Shown here: one piece after another, positions 22,917-30,114 of the stretch
Position numbering within the stretch: position 1 is the stretch's first letter
Layout: the number at the start of each line of letters is the position of its first letter
From: an uncultured Tissierellia bacterium
GTDB taxonomy: Bacteria; Bacillota; Clostridia; Tissierellales; Peptoniphilaceae
DNA length: 30,114 nt
Direction: 5' to 3'
NCBI GenBank assembly: GCA_902489145.1
Contig: CABTYV010000013.1
Location: 1 to 30,114, forward strand
Translations under genes and position numbers: made by a program
The notes under the pieces: generated by a model
The model's database searches: none
The model's input: only the letters and a program-made list of their open reading frames with translations
Told to the model about the DNA's origin: nothing

Positions 22917-23852
22917 ATGAAAAAGAAAAAACATATCTACGGACCTGTCCCCTCCCGACGCCTGGGCCGGTCTCTCGGTGTCAGCCCCATTCCCGTCAAA
23001 ACTTGCAACTATGCCTGTAATTATTGCATGCTCGGCGCAACAAGCCCCCTGATCAATGAACCGAAGGAATGGTTCCCCCTGGAAGAAATTTTATCCGAGC
23101 TGAAGGAAGTCCTGGCCCGCTCGGTCGCCTACGATACGATCACCATTTGCGGAGAAGGGGAGCCCACCCTCTATGCGCCTTTAAAGGAGTTGATCGATGC
23201 TCTGCGCCAGCTCCAGAACAAGCCCATTGCCGTGATCACCAACGGCGCCACCATGGACCGGCCGGAGGTCCGCCAGGCCCTGCTTCAGGCAGACCTGGTG
23301 CTGCCCTCGCTCGAGGCGGCTGATGAAGCGACCTGGCGGACCATCCACCACCCCCATCCCAGCCTTTCCTTCTCCGCTCTCCAGAAGGGCCTGGAGGATT
23401 TTTGTGCGGACTTTGACGGCCTCCTCTGGCTGGAGGTTATGCTCTTAGGCGGGATCAATGACGGGGATGCGGAGATTGAAGCCCTTCGCAAGCTGATCAA
23501 AAAGCTGAATCCAGACCGAGTCTATATCAATACCCCCGTTCGTCCGCCGGCCGATCCCCGGGTCCGGATGCCCCAAACAGACCGGATCGCCTATGCGGTT
23601 GAACAGCTGGGCGGGATTGCGCTGGATTTTTTGGCGGATCCCCGTTTTACGAGCGTAGAGGAGGATCCGCTGGCGGCCGTTTTGACCATCTGTAAGCGCC
23701 ATCCCATGAATCAATACGAAATTACGCATTTTGCCAAGGAGCTGGGGGTAAAAGACCTGCCAGACTTTTTCCGTCGTCTGGAGGCCCAGGAGGCGGTCGA
23801 AAAGATCACCTACCAGAGCATCTCCAGCTACCGCAACCATCAGGAGGACTGA
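22917..23852 (+). CDS. Radical SAM protein, COG0731 (TYW1-like) family
   Basis: The 311-residue protein opens with the family signature YGPVPSRRLGRSLG (8-21) and the cluster motif CNYACNYC (C30, C34, C37) for a SAM-cleaving [4Fe-4S] cluster. ICGEGEPTLY (77-86) is the SAM-binding GGE-type motif, and VITNGA is also conserved. The C-terminal 60 residues look like a small winged-helix-type region. Archaeal relatives (TYW1/Taw1) act in wyosine tRNA modification, but the bacterial branch has no settled role. The start at 22917 is set by GAAGGAG 5 nt upstream; the frame runs open from 22683 but without family sequence. The stop is 3 nt before the pyridoxine-type kinase ATG, so the two are coupled. 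Confidence 0.85.
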   Translation: MKKKKHIYGPVPSRRLGRSLGVSPIPVKTCNYACNYCMLGATSPLINEPKEWFPLEEILSELKEVLARSVAYDTITICGEGEPTLYAPLKELIDALRQLQNKPIAVITNGATMDRPEVRQALLQADLVLPSLEAADEATWRTIHHPHPSLSFSALQKGLEDFCADFDGLLWLEVMLLGGINDGDAEIEALRKLIKKLNPDRVYINTPVRPPADPRVRMPQTDRIAYAVEQLGGIALDFLADPRFTSVEEDPLAAVLTICKRHPMNQYEITHFAKELGVKDLPDFFRRLEAQEAVEKITYQSISSYRNHQED

Positions 23853-23855
23853 CCC

Positions 23856-24761
23856 ATGCCAAGACTTCGGCGCTGCCTGGCCATACACGACCTATCCGGC
23901 TTTGGACGGGTTTCGCTTATGCTGGTCATCCCGACCCTTTCAGCGATGGGCATTCAAGTCATACCGGCCCCTACCGCCGTCCTTTCGACCCATACTGGCG
24001 GCGCCTTTCCTGACTATCGGTTTCAGGATTTGACCGAAAGTATGGAAGAAAATTTTGCCCATTGGACGGATTTGCAATTGGATTTTGACGGCATCTATAG
24101 CGGATTCTTAGGCTCCCCACGTCAATGCGCCCTCGTTGGGTCCATGATTGACCAATGCAAAAAAAAAGACCCCCTGGTCCTGATCGATCCCGTCATGGGC
24201 GATCGGGGGCAATTCTACTCCTCTATCTCCCCCACCATGGCCAGGGAAATGCGTCAATTGATCCGAAAAGCCCAAGTCATTACACCCAATCTGACCGAGC
24301 TTTTTCTCCTTTTAGACCAGCCCTACCAGGCCGACCTCCCCAAGGAAGCCTTCCGACCCCTTTTATCCGCACTGGCTCAACAAGGACCCCAGCAAATCGT
24401 AGTCACCTCCTGTCCAGGCGATCGCCCGGATCAAATTTCCTGCCAGATCTTTGACCATGGCCAATTCTTTCAAATCACGCATCCCTATTTAGAGGCCCAA
24501 TACCAAGGGACAGGCGATCTCTATGCCTCCCTTCTGATGGGCCTGCTGCTCAACCAGGTCCCCTTTGTAGCGGCCTGCGGTCGTGCCTGTGAACAGGTAC
24601 AAAAGCTGATCCTCTCCAGCAAGAAAAGCGGTGAGCCCTATAGCGACGGGGTATTACTCGAGGCGGGACTGCGGGAGCTAAGCGAGCTCATCACCCCCTT
24701 CCCCCAGCTGGTTCCGGGATGGCGGGAAAATCGAGTTCAGAAAAAAAAGCAGGAAAGGTAA
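23856..24761 (+). CDS. pdxY: Pyridoxal/pyridoxamine kinase
   Basis: The 301-residue ribokinase-fold enzyme phosphorylates vitamin B6 forms to make PLP or its precursors. The N-terminus AIHDLSGFGRVSL (9-21) is typical of bacterial PdxY-type kinases. DPVMGDRG (111-118), TPNLTEL (143-149) and the anion-hole motif GTGDLYAS (218-225) with base Asp221 are all present. AGGAGG lies 8 nt upstream of the ATG, spanning the end of the radical SAM gene. It is the second gene of a coupled pair. Two PLP-dependent sulfur lyases lie 3-5 kb away on the opposite strand, which suggests a shared theme but not co-transcription. The stop codon lies inside a long hairpin. Confidence 0.9.
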   Translation: MPRLRRCLAIHDLSGFGRVSLMLVIPTLSAMGIQVIPAPTAVLSTHTGGAFPDYRFQDLTESMEENFAHWTDLQLDFDGIYSGFLGSPRQCALVGSMIDQCKKKDPLVLIDPVMGDRGQFYSSISPTMAREMRQLIRKAQVITPNLTELFLLLDQPYQADLPKEAFRPLLSALAQQGPQQIVVTSCPGDRPDQISCQIFDHGQFFQITHPYLEAQYQGTGDLYASLLMGLLLNQVPFVAACGRACEQVQKLILSSKKSGEPYSDGVLLEAGLRELSELITPFPQLVPGWRENRVQKKKQER

Positions 24762-24792
24762 AGGAGGAAATGAGACTCATTTCCTCCTTTAC
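24758..24792. terminator. Perfect 17-bp hairpin between convergent genes
   Basis: GTAAAGGAGGAAATGAG (24758-24774) and its exact complement (24776-24792) flank a single base. The kinase stop TAA (24759-24761) lies in the first arm. No tight T run follows on the plus strand. On the minus strand CTTTCCTGCTTTTTTTT follows, so it may end the ABC operon from that side. A bidirectional terminator is likely. Confidence 0.65.
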
Positions 24793-24855
24793 TCTATTTA
24801 AAGTATCATACGGCGAAGATTTTTCAAAAGTGGATCATCGAGCGAAGCCCTGGGA

Positions 24856-25506
24856 TCAAGCCTGTTCAGTCAAAAGTGCTTCTCTGCTGACGACCGTCCC
24901 TTCTCTCATAAAAATTACTTCGTCTGATAAGTAATCGATGATCTCCTGTTCATGAGAGGATACCAGAATCGTAGCACCTTCTTTTTTTCGTGCCAGCAAA
25001 ATCTTTTTTAATAATTTCACTCCACTCTCATCCAGCGCAATCGTAGGTTCGTCCAATATGAGCAATTTTGGATGTCCCAAAAGTGCGCCAGCGATCCCTA
25101 GCCGCTGCTTCATTCCTAAGGAGTATTTCCCAAATTTTTTTCTAGCAGCATCCTGTAGGCCCACCTCAGCAAGTAAAGAAGTAATCTCCTCCTCGCCCAG
25201 TCCAGGAAGGAGCAGACCCTGCATTTTTAAATTTTGATAGCCAGTCAAGTCTTTTAGAAAAGCGGGATGCTCCAATAGTAACCCACAGGAGGGGGGCATA
25301 TGATTGGCTTGAATTCTTTCATTGTAAATATAGATATTTCCTTTTGTTAAATGAATGAGCCCGGTAATCGCGCGGAAAAGCATGGTTTTTCCGGATCCGT
25401 TTCTACCTTGAAAACCATAAATTTTATTTTCATCTAATTCTAAACAGATATCTTTTAGCACCCACTCTTCCCCAATTTTTTTTGAAGCATGTTGAATCGA
25501 TATCAT
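24856..25506 (-). CDS. ABC exporter ATPase (antibiotic/bacteriocin type)
   Basis: The 216-residue ATPase has Walker A GRNGSGKT (34-41), the signature LGMKQR (130-135) in place of LSGGQ, Walker B LLILDEP (148-154) and the H-loop SSHEQE. The LGMKQ form is common in ATPases paired with ABC-2 type permeases for bacteriocin or antibiotic export and self-protection. It is the last gene of a four-gene operon; its start is directly at the stop of the preceding permease gene. The base composition is visibly more A+T-rich than in neighbouring operons. Its role, immunity versus export of another substrate, is inferred from family and context. Confidence 0.85.
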   Translation of the reverse strand: MISIQHASKKIGEEWVLKDICLELDENKIYGFQGRNGSGKTMLFRAITGLIHLTKGNIYIYNERIQANHMPPSCGLLLEHPAFLKDLTGYQNLKMQGLLLPGLGEEEITSLLAEVGLQDAARKKFGKYSLGMKQRLGIAGALLGHPKLLILDEPTIALDESGVKLLKKILLARKKEGATILVSSHEQEIIDYLSDEVIFMREGTVVSREALLTEQA

Positions 25507-26268
25507 TTAATCCTCCTTATCCAGAAAATCATAACGACCCATTTTCCAAGAATATATAGCAAATAAAACGAAAAGATACGCACAAAAAACAAGTATATGA
25601 ATCGATAATGAATAGCCCCCCTGGACGGTATAATCCTGTCTCATAACTAAAGACGCTTGTCCGAGAAGAAAAGGCATGGGTAAGAGGCTGGAGACCGTAT
25701 ATAAACAAAAAAGAAGAAAAATAGAGCATCGAAATCCGCAGAACAAAGAAAGAATCCATACGAACGCCCCTCCGATGATATTTTCTATTGTCATACTGAA
25801 AATAATACGCAAATAAAAAAGAAAAAGGGGTGAATTCGTGTTGATCCAACGACTAAAAGCCATGCCGATCAATATTTCGACCAAACCGATTCCCAGTAGG
25901 TATGAGGCGATGATCACTAGCTTTGATAAAAAATAGGCGGTTCTACTTTTCGTTTGTAATACACACCAGCTTCCGTTCGCTTCATGGTCATGCCAGATCA
26001 TCCGTATAACCAGATAGCTGGGAACGAAATGTAAAAACAGCCAGAGGAACGGCAGGAAATACTGACTGGGTTGAAAGGAAAGCCCTGGGTCCTGCATATA
26101 AGAAAAAAGAAAAATCTCTTCAAAAGAGGGATGCGTTGCAAGCTTGCCCATCGCTCTTGCATCGTAAGCGGCCAGAAAACAAAATCCGAGAAAAGCAAGC
26201 AGAAAGAGTAGCAACATCCACTTGAGGCGATAAAAGCTATAAAAAAAATCGCGTTGTATTATCTTCAT
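25507..26268 (-). CDS. ABC-2 type membrane permease, second subunit
   Basis: The 253-residue protein has about six hydrophobic segments (for example 17-34, 70-88, 113-135, 158-178, 182-203 and 225-243) with a larger loop after the first, as in ABC-2 permeases. It shows no strong motif match to a named family. The start overlaps the stop of the preceding permease by 4 nt (ATGA), and its stop abuts the ATPase start, so these three are made together. It very probably forms the membrane channel with the first permease. A+T-rich and rich in Phe and Leu. Confidence 0.75.
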   Translation of the reverse strand: MKIIQRDFFYSFYRLKWMLLLFLLAFLGFCFLAAYDARAMGKLATHPSFEEIFLFSYMQDPGLSFQPSQYFLPFLWLFLHFVPSYLVIRMIWHDHEANGSWCVLQTKSRTAYFLSKLVIIASYLLGIGLVEILIGMAFSRWINTNSPLFLFYLRIIFSMTIENIIGGAFVWILSLFCGFRCSIFLLFCLYTVSSLLPMPFLLGQASLVMRQDYTVQGGYSLSIHILVFCAYLFVLFAIYSWKMGRYDFLDKED

Positions 26269-27056
26269 AGCGCATCCCTTTGATTTACCTGCCGTAAAAT
26301 AGAAACGATCGTAAAAAGCATGGTGAGGCCAAACAAAAGAAGGGTTGGCAGATTATAGTAGGATAAATTACAGGTGGGTAAAGCAGACGAGGTCAGATCC
26401 AGAGGAAGGGGAAGCAGGAAGGATAAAAAGTCACAGATCCAGAAGAAGAAGAAGAAGGGAAAAAAGAGGCCCAAGTATTTATTATGTGACAGATTACAAA
26501 CAACCACTGAAAAAAGTGCCACGCTGCCTGCATATATGAATTGTCTGGCAAAAATCACACAGAGGTATACAGGAAAATGATTGTAAAATAAATCCAAACC
26601 GATCATAGAGTCTGAAAGCACGGGCATAATATTCACATCAGAATAGGGCAAAGCCGGAACCCTTGCAAAGGTAACAAAGACATTCAGAATCAGGGGCAGG
26701 ACAGCCACAGCGCCCCCAAATAAGAAGGCCCATAGCAGATGAGAAAAAAATAGCCTTTTCTTCGAAGACTTAATAAGATACTGATTTAACAATCCAGTCT
26801 GCTTATCTTCAACAAATAGATCACACGTGGGCAGGGCAAGCAGAAAAAAAACAGTAATATTATAAATGTGACTTCCCTGAGAAAGGTGCATGGGTGACCA
26901 TGCAACATAGGCGCTGGAGATCGGATAACCTACGGTATTGGCATCGATTTTACCAGGAACTGGTTCTTGAAACAGATAAATCAGAAAAAACGTAGCAATC
27001 GGAATCAACCATAAACGCTTGCGATGAAGAATCCGATAAAAATCTGAGCGGATCAT
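26265..27056 (-). CDS. ABC-2 type membrane permease, first subunit
   Basis: The 263-residue membrane protein starts MIRSDFYRILHRKRLWLIP, the usual short cytoplasmic start of ABC-2 permeases before the first membrane segment (about 15-29), then a loop to about 65 and roughly five further segments. The segment near 198-208 is unusually rich in phenylalanine. The start at 27056 is chosen because AGGAGGG lies 6 nt upstream and the ATG overlaps the previous stop as ATGA; a longer frame from 27110 would overlap the upstream gene by 58 nt. The family is not recognised beyond ABC-2-like. One 60-base line sampled at 26281 has 23 G or C, lower than the GC of neighbouring operons. Confidence 0.72.
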   Translation of the reverse strand: MIRSDFYRILHRKRLWLIPIATFFLIYLFQEPVPGKIDANTVGYPISSAYVAWSPMHLSQGSHIYNITVFFLLALPTCDLFVEDKQTGLLNQYLIKSSKKRLFFSHLLWAFLFGGAVAVLPLILNVFVTFARVPALPYSDVNIMPVLSDSMIGLDLFYNHFPVYLCVIFARQFIYAGSVALFSVVVCNLSHNKYLGLFFPFFFFFWICDFLSFLLPLPLDLTSSALPTCNLSYYNLPTLLLFGLTMLFTIVSILRQVNQRDAL

Positions 27057-27589
27057 TGCTTTCCCTCCTGAACGGAAAACCCTTGATAGTATAAAACGCC
27101 TTTTTGCCACTGATGATTAAATTCTTTTTTATATAAAGAAGGCGTAATTACAAAACGATAACGTTGATCATTTCTCTCCAGCACAGGTGCTTCATACTCG
27201 AAAGAAATTTCTCTTTCTTTCCCTGGTTTTAGAATATACTGATCCTCTTCCTGTGCCTGCTGTTCAAGCTGCAAGGTTCTGGTTCCCATGGACCAATTAA
27301 TAAATTGAAACTCATTTGCTACCGCAACCATATTCACCGATTTCTTAGCAAATGACTTCATCCGAAACTGCACGCGTAGTGGTCGAATCGCTCCATATTG
27401 GTCTCGCCTGATGGGGCGCAATTCAATTTTTTTGATTTCAATTTCCAGATCTCGAAGGCGAAGCTTTTTGGGGGTAGAGAATTCTTCATAGACAATTTGT
27501 TTTGGCAAATCCTGATTGACTTGATGATATCGGATCCACCAACCAGAAAAGAGAATAATGAGGACATAAGCAATAATATATTTTTTCAT
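27053..27589 (-). CDS. Membrane-anchored extracytoplasmic protein of the ABC operon, family not recognised
   Basis: The 178-residue protein has one N-terminal hydrophobic segment (about 4-18) and then a hydrophilic domain that reads like beta-strands (LRDLEIEIKKIELRP, then RPLRVQFRMKS and EREISFEYEAP). This suits an anchored outside domain. It has no cysteines or catalytic motif that I recognise; a distant link to DUF5028-type proteins next to similar exporters is only a guess. GGGAG lies 6 nt before the ATG. It is the first intact gene of the four-gene operon and its stop overlaps the first permease start. A sensor, chaperone or immunity part of the transporter is inference. Confidence 0.65.
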   Translation of the reverse strand: MKKYIIAYVLIILFSGWWIRYHQVNQDLPKQIVYEEFSTPKKLRLRDLEIEIKKIELRPIRRDQYGAIRPLRVQFRMKSFAKKSVNMVAVANEFQFINWSMGTRTLQLEQQAQEEDQYILKPGKEREISFEYEAPVLERNDQRYRFVITPSLYKKEFNHQWQKGVLYYQGFSVQEGKQ

Positions 27590-27640
27590 TGAATTCTCCC
27601 TTCAACAAGCATTCGTCTACCCCCAAAAACTACAATGGAC

Positions 27641-27782
27641 TTAATAATTATTCCACTTGCATGTCACGGAATCAGGACTCCAAACACCAGCTGCTTTTAA
27701 ACCCCAACTACTAATTCTATCTCCTCTAACTCTTACTGTTACACCATTCCCATATTTCTCGAAGGCAGAAGCGTTTTTTCAT
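27641..27782 (-). pseudogene. Frameshifted, shortened lactococcin-972-type bacteriocin gene
   Basis: A strong ribosome binding site (GGAAGGAG) lies 6 nt before an ATG at 27782, followed by six A. In the ATG frame a stop comes after 18 codons (27726). In the +1 frame 45 codons stay open from 27778 to a TAA at 27641; one fewer A would join them into a 46-residue product. That frame reads KNASAFEKYGNGVTV, then RVRGDRISSWGLKAAGVW and SPDSVTCKWNNY. The TV, 14 residues, AGVW pattern and the aromatic/Asn end agree with my recollection of mature lactococcin 972 (TVVNNNTGRQ...RAGVWAKATV...YYNFW). The usual signal peptide and GTW region are missing, so a deletion besides the frameshift is likely. It leads directly into the ABC operon. 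Confidence 0.5.
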
Positions 27783-27826
27783 AATACTCTCCTTCCTAGT
27801 ACTGAAGCATTTTTGATTACATATAT

Positions 27827-27854
27827 ATTATATCAAAAAAAGTCATGTAAGCAA
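27827..27854 (-). promoter_or_regulatory. Promoter of the bacteriocin remnant and ABC operon
   Basis: TTGCTT (27849-27854) and TATAAT (27827-27832) on the minus strand are 16 nt apart, in A+T-rich DNA, 44 nt before the ATG at 27782. No other good promoter was seen between here and 27589, so the whole ABC operon probably depends on it. Confidence 0.6.
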
Positions 27855-27860
27855 TCGATT

Positions 27861-28847
27861 TCATTTTTTCTCGTTAGGTAAAAAAGTAGAAATATTTGGT
27901 TGGACCAACTCAAGCTTTTTAGGCAATATTTTGATCCTATAGGTATTTTCTTCCATTCGATTTCCATCAATATTTGAAAATAACGTTTGTCCATCCATTC
28001 GCTCAAAATAAACCTCTGTAATTTTATAGAAAGAGATGGGATCTAAATCGAGATGATTTCCTGTTCGATAGCGCGGCAAAGCCTTCAGCAGCTGAACCCC
28101 AGAAAGTGTTCCAATACAAAGAAGATCGAGTACCCCATCATCCAAATGGGCTTGTGGACAAGGGCGGAAGCCACCCCCGTAGTACTGACCATTGCCCACC
28201 ACACCGAGAACGAGATCAAGAGTACTATCCAAAAGAAGCTCGGATCCCCTTTTCGCGCGGATCCGAACCGACTGTTTTTCGAGACGAAAGTGGTGGCTGG
28301 TCAGATACTGGGTCACGCCAGCCGGATAGGAAAGGGAATGAAGCTTCGGATGTGCTTTTTTAAATTGCATGGCCAGTCGGAGGATTTCTGTATCCACACC
28401 AAAGGAAAAAAGATTGACCCCAACAATGTCATTGACCTGGATCAGGTCAATCCATTTTCGTTCGGGGACAAAAAGACCTTTGGCAAATTGCGTGAGCCAT
28501 TTTTTACCGGTCAACGGACCATAGAGGAGGCGCGCAAAATCATTGCCCGTTCCAAAAGGGATCACGCCCAGAGCAGGCGGATCCGATAAACAGGTTGCCA
28601 CTGCATGACAGGCCTCACTGAAGGAACCATCTCCGCCCAATACATAGATGAGCCCTGCGCGCCCGTAACGCTCGGCCCACGCCCGGGTAAAACGATCTAC
28701 ATCCCCTGCCTGCTGGCAGGTGCAGAAATCCAGCTCCCCCACAAAATCCGGAAGGGGGCCCATTTTTAATCGAAGCTCCTGAAGCCTGGCCCTGTGCGCA
28801 TGGCCCGCCTGGGTGGAATCGATCAGACGAATAAATGTTTTTTCCAT
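27861..28847 (-). CDS. DagK/YegS-type lipid kinase
   Basis: The 328-residue protein is a diacylglycerol kinase-family lipid kinase. It has the ATP/phosphate loop GGDGSFSE (71-78) and the second signature PFGTGNDFAR (97-106), then a beta-rich C-terminal domain with VGNGQYYGGGFRPCPQAHLDDG and FSNIDG typical of the family. Likely it phosphorylates diacylglycerol or a related membrane lipid at the inner face of the membrane, recycling lipid for phospholipid synthesis. AAGGA lies 7 nt before the ATG, and the patatin-like gene stops 9 nt upstream, so the two are coupled. The tail end of the gene is more A+T-rich, where it meets the ABC island. Confidence 0.88.
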   Translation of the reverse strand: MEKTFIRLIDSTQAGHAHRARLQELRLKMGPLPDFVGELDFCTCQQAGDVDRFTRAWAERYGRAGLIYVLGGDGSFSEACHAVATCLSDPPALGVIPFGTGNDFARLLYGPLTGKKWLTQFAKGLFVPERKWIDLIQVNDIVGVNLFSFGVDTEILRLAMQFKKAHPKLHSLSYPAGVTQYLTSHHFRLEKQSVRIRAKRGSELLLDSTLDLVLGVVGNGQYYGGGFRPCPQAHLDDGVLDLLCIGTLSGVQLLKALPRYRTGNHLDLDPISFYKITEVYFERMDGQTLFSNIDGNRMEENTYRIKILPKKLELVQPNISTFLPNEKK

Positions 28848-28856
28848 CGCTTTTCC

Positions 28857-29639
28857 TTATTTTTTCCTTACTTTTTTGAGCACTTCCTGCGCATCCCGGT
28901 AGCCCTGGGCAATGTGTGCCCTCGAAAGCTCCGGAGAAAAATACATCGTCCCTGAAAGAGCCTCCTGCGGCCGAATGAGCAGGCAGCGGGGATCTGCTTC
29001 TACCCCTCGATAGCGGAGGAAGTCCTCATGGAGGCCAATCACCACCAGCTCTTCAAAATCGTCCCCCGCCATGGAGAGAGGAATTCCTTTATAAAAACCG
29101 CCATCTAGATAGTAGTCGCCGCAAATTTTTATGGACTTGAAAATGGGCAAATAACAGGAGGCCAACAAAAACTCGGGCAAGGCGCCCTGGGGGATCTCAT
29201 CAATCAAAAGCTCCATGCCCTTTTTTTTGCTGATGTTCAGGGTGGTCAAACCAAAATCGCACGGGGCAGAGCGCACGGCCTCCTCATCCACATAATGACG
29301 AATCAGGGAGAGAAGGGGTTCGACGGAAATGCCCTGCTCACGGATCATCAAAAGCGCAGAATCCTTCAGGGCTTGCGCCTTCTCCAGCCACTTACTTTTT
29401 TCGTAGAGGTCATTGAGGGGTTGGGCTTCTTCTCCGAAAATGGTCGCTGTATCTAAACTCCGCCAAAGCTCCTCCGTCTTATCTATGGCCCCCATCACAA
29501 ACATACAGCCGTTTAGGGCCCCGATCGAGGCCCCCACAATCCGGTCAAAATGGTATCCCGCTTCCAGGAGCGCCCGGTATGCGCCTACCTGATAGGCTCC
29601 GCGCCCGCCGCCGCCCTCTAAAATCAATGCGCTTTTCAT
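28857..29639 (-). CDS. Patatin-like phospholipase
   Basis: The 260-residue protein carries the patatin Ser-Asp dyad: an oxyanion loop GGGGRGAYQVGA (9-20), the nucleophile elbow GASIG (36-40, Ser38) and YYLDGG (176-181, Asp179). It likely hydrolyses acyl esters of membrane lipids. With the lipid kinase next to it, a lipid turnover pair is plausible. No clear ribosome binding site precedes the ATG at 29639, although the start MKSALILEGGG fits the family exactly. The gene begins only 36 nt after the rpoC terminator hairpin, which leaves little room for a promoter of its own. Confidence 0.88.
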   Translation of the reverse strand: MKSALILEGGGGRGAYQVGAYRALLEAGYHFDRIVGASIGALNGCMFVMGAIDKTEELWRSLDTATIFGEEAQPLNDLYEKSKWLEKAQALKDSALLMIREQGISVEPLLSLIRHYVDEEAVRSAPCDFGLTTLNISKKKGMELLIDEIPQGALPEFLLASCYLPIFKSIKICGDYYLDGGFYKGIPLSMAGDDFEELVVIGLHEDFLRYRGVEADPRCLLIRPQEALSGTMYFSPELSRAHIAQGYRDAQEVLKKVRKK

Positions 29640-29675
29640 CGTCTAAACGGACTCGCTTTCTTCCTCATTTGAAAA

Positions 29676-29707
29676 AATCCGCTCCCGAAGGAGCGGATTC
29701 TTTTTTT
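29676..29707. terminator. rpoC terminator, bidirectional in form
   Basis: AATCCGCTCC (29676-29685) and GGAGCGGATT (29690-29699) pair perfectly around a tetraloop that reads TTCG on the minus strand. TTTTTT follows on the minus strand and CTTTTTTT on the plus strand. Confidence 0.9.
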
Positions 29708-29711
29708 GGGA

Positions 29712-30114
29712 TTACTGCTCAATCATTTCCTTGAGGGTTTCTTCCTCCCGGTCTTCCTCCTCCAGCGCGCGCACTTCCTCTTCCTCGCTCAGTGGATGGC
29801 CGGCCTTCAGCCCCTCAATCCGGTCCACATCCTCTTCCATGCCCTCATAGTGGATCGCATTGTTGGCATAGAGCTTCATTCCGGTGCCTGCCGGAATCAG
29901 CTTGCCGATGATGATGTTTTCCTTTAAGCCGCGTAGATAATCGACCTTCCCTTTAATGGAGGCATCCGTGAGGACCCGGGTGGTCTCCTGGAAGGAGGCC
30001 GCCGAGAGGAAGGATTCGGAAGCGATAGAGGCTTTGGTAATCCCCAACAGCTGCTGTTCGTATTGAACCGGTTCCTTGCCGGCCGCCAGCAGCTGGCGAT
30101 TTTTCAGCGCCACC
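29712..30114 (-). CDS. rpoC: RNA polymerase beta' subunit, C-terminal fragment (runs off the window)
   Basis: The last 133 codons of rpoC are present; the rest lies beyond base 30114. The sequence has the conserved end of the beta' subunit: LLGITKASIASESFLSAAS, then FQETTRVLTDASIKGKVDYL and LKENIIIGKLIPAGTGM. The tail after the conserved part is short and acidic (EEEEVRALEEEDREEETLKEMIEQ in part), a variable region in this protein. A strong terminator follows. The methionine near 30113 is internal, not the start. Confidence 0.97.
   Translation of the reverse strand, partial: VALKNRQLLAAGKEPVQYEQQLLGITKASIASESFLSAASFQETTRVLTDASIKGKVDYLRGLKENIIIGKLIPAGTGMKLYANNAIHYEGMEEDVDRIEGLKAGHPLSEEEEVRALEEEDREEETLKEMIEQ

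Noticed and set aside
27641..27778. Class IIa (pediocin-like) bacteriocin because of the KYGNGV motif
   Set aside because: Pediocin-like peptides have YGNGVxC with a disulfide and a double-glycine leader near the N-terminus; here the Cys and the leader are missing. The AGVW spacing fits lactococcin 972 better.
27726..27782. An 18-residue peptide in the ATG frame as the real product
   Set aside because: It has a good ribosome binding site but no resemblance to any peptide family, and the neighbouring frame explains the locus better. It cannot be fully excluded as a leader peptide.

Overview
The window looks like chromosome of a Gram-positive, low-to-mid GC Bacillota, most likely an anaerobe of the Clostridia/Tissierellia type. 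The reasons are strong AGGAGG-type ribosome binding sites, sigma-A-like promoters, a lipobox lipoprotein, no respiratory genes, and families common in such hosts (TudS-related desulfidase, DUF5714, methionine gamma-lyase, MOFRL glycerate kinase). The species cannot be fixed from the sequence. Nearly all genes are on the minus strand; the exceptions are 2122-3489 and 21992-24761.

Left edge (1-3600). A 63-bp tandem repeat built from a 12-bp inverted repeat is followed by a minus-strand set for a TM2 protein (broken by an in-frame stop), a DUF2752 membrane protein and a cysteine-rich DUF5714 protein. A divergent gene encodes a LOTUS/OST-HTH plus DUF3825 protein.

Carbon uptake (3600-16940). A two-gene glycerate operon (D-glycerate 2-kinase, then GntP permease) has a cre-like site over its -35. 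Next come a TudS-related protein and a four-gene ABC importer (ATPase, two permeases, lipoprotein) behind a good promoter flanked by a 12-bp direct repeat exactly 70 bp apart. A tight alpha-glycoside operon follows: GH13 alpha-1,6-type glucosidase, GH36 alpha-galactosidase and a GPH-family sugar:cation symporter, with a palindrome inside its promoter. The pieces can take up and split raffinose/melibiose- and isomaltose-type sugars. The ABC importer may serve the same sugars or glycerol phosphate.

Sulfur amino acids and cofactors (16990-24800). Methionine gamma-lyase, a PatB/MalY-type C-S lyase and a TcyP-like cystine symporter form one direction of genes. Then come a flavin-reductase-like protein fused to DUF4298, a divergent class-I-amidotransferase-like hydrolase, and a coupled pair of radical SAM (TYW1-like) and pyridoxal/pyridoxamine kinase genes. 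The kinase would supply PLP, the cofactor of the two lyases.

Right edge (24800-30114). An A+T-rich four-gene ABC export/immunity operon is preceded, behind its own promoter, by what reads as a frameshifted and shortened lactococcin-972-type bacteriocin gene. This is the most interesting part of the window. The last genes are a DagK-type lipid kinase, a patatin-like lipase and the 3' end of rpoC with its terminator.
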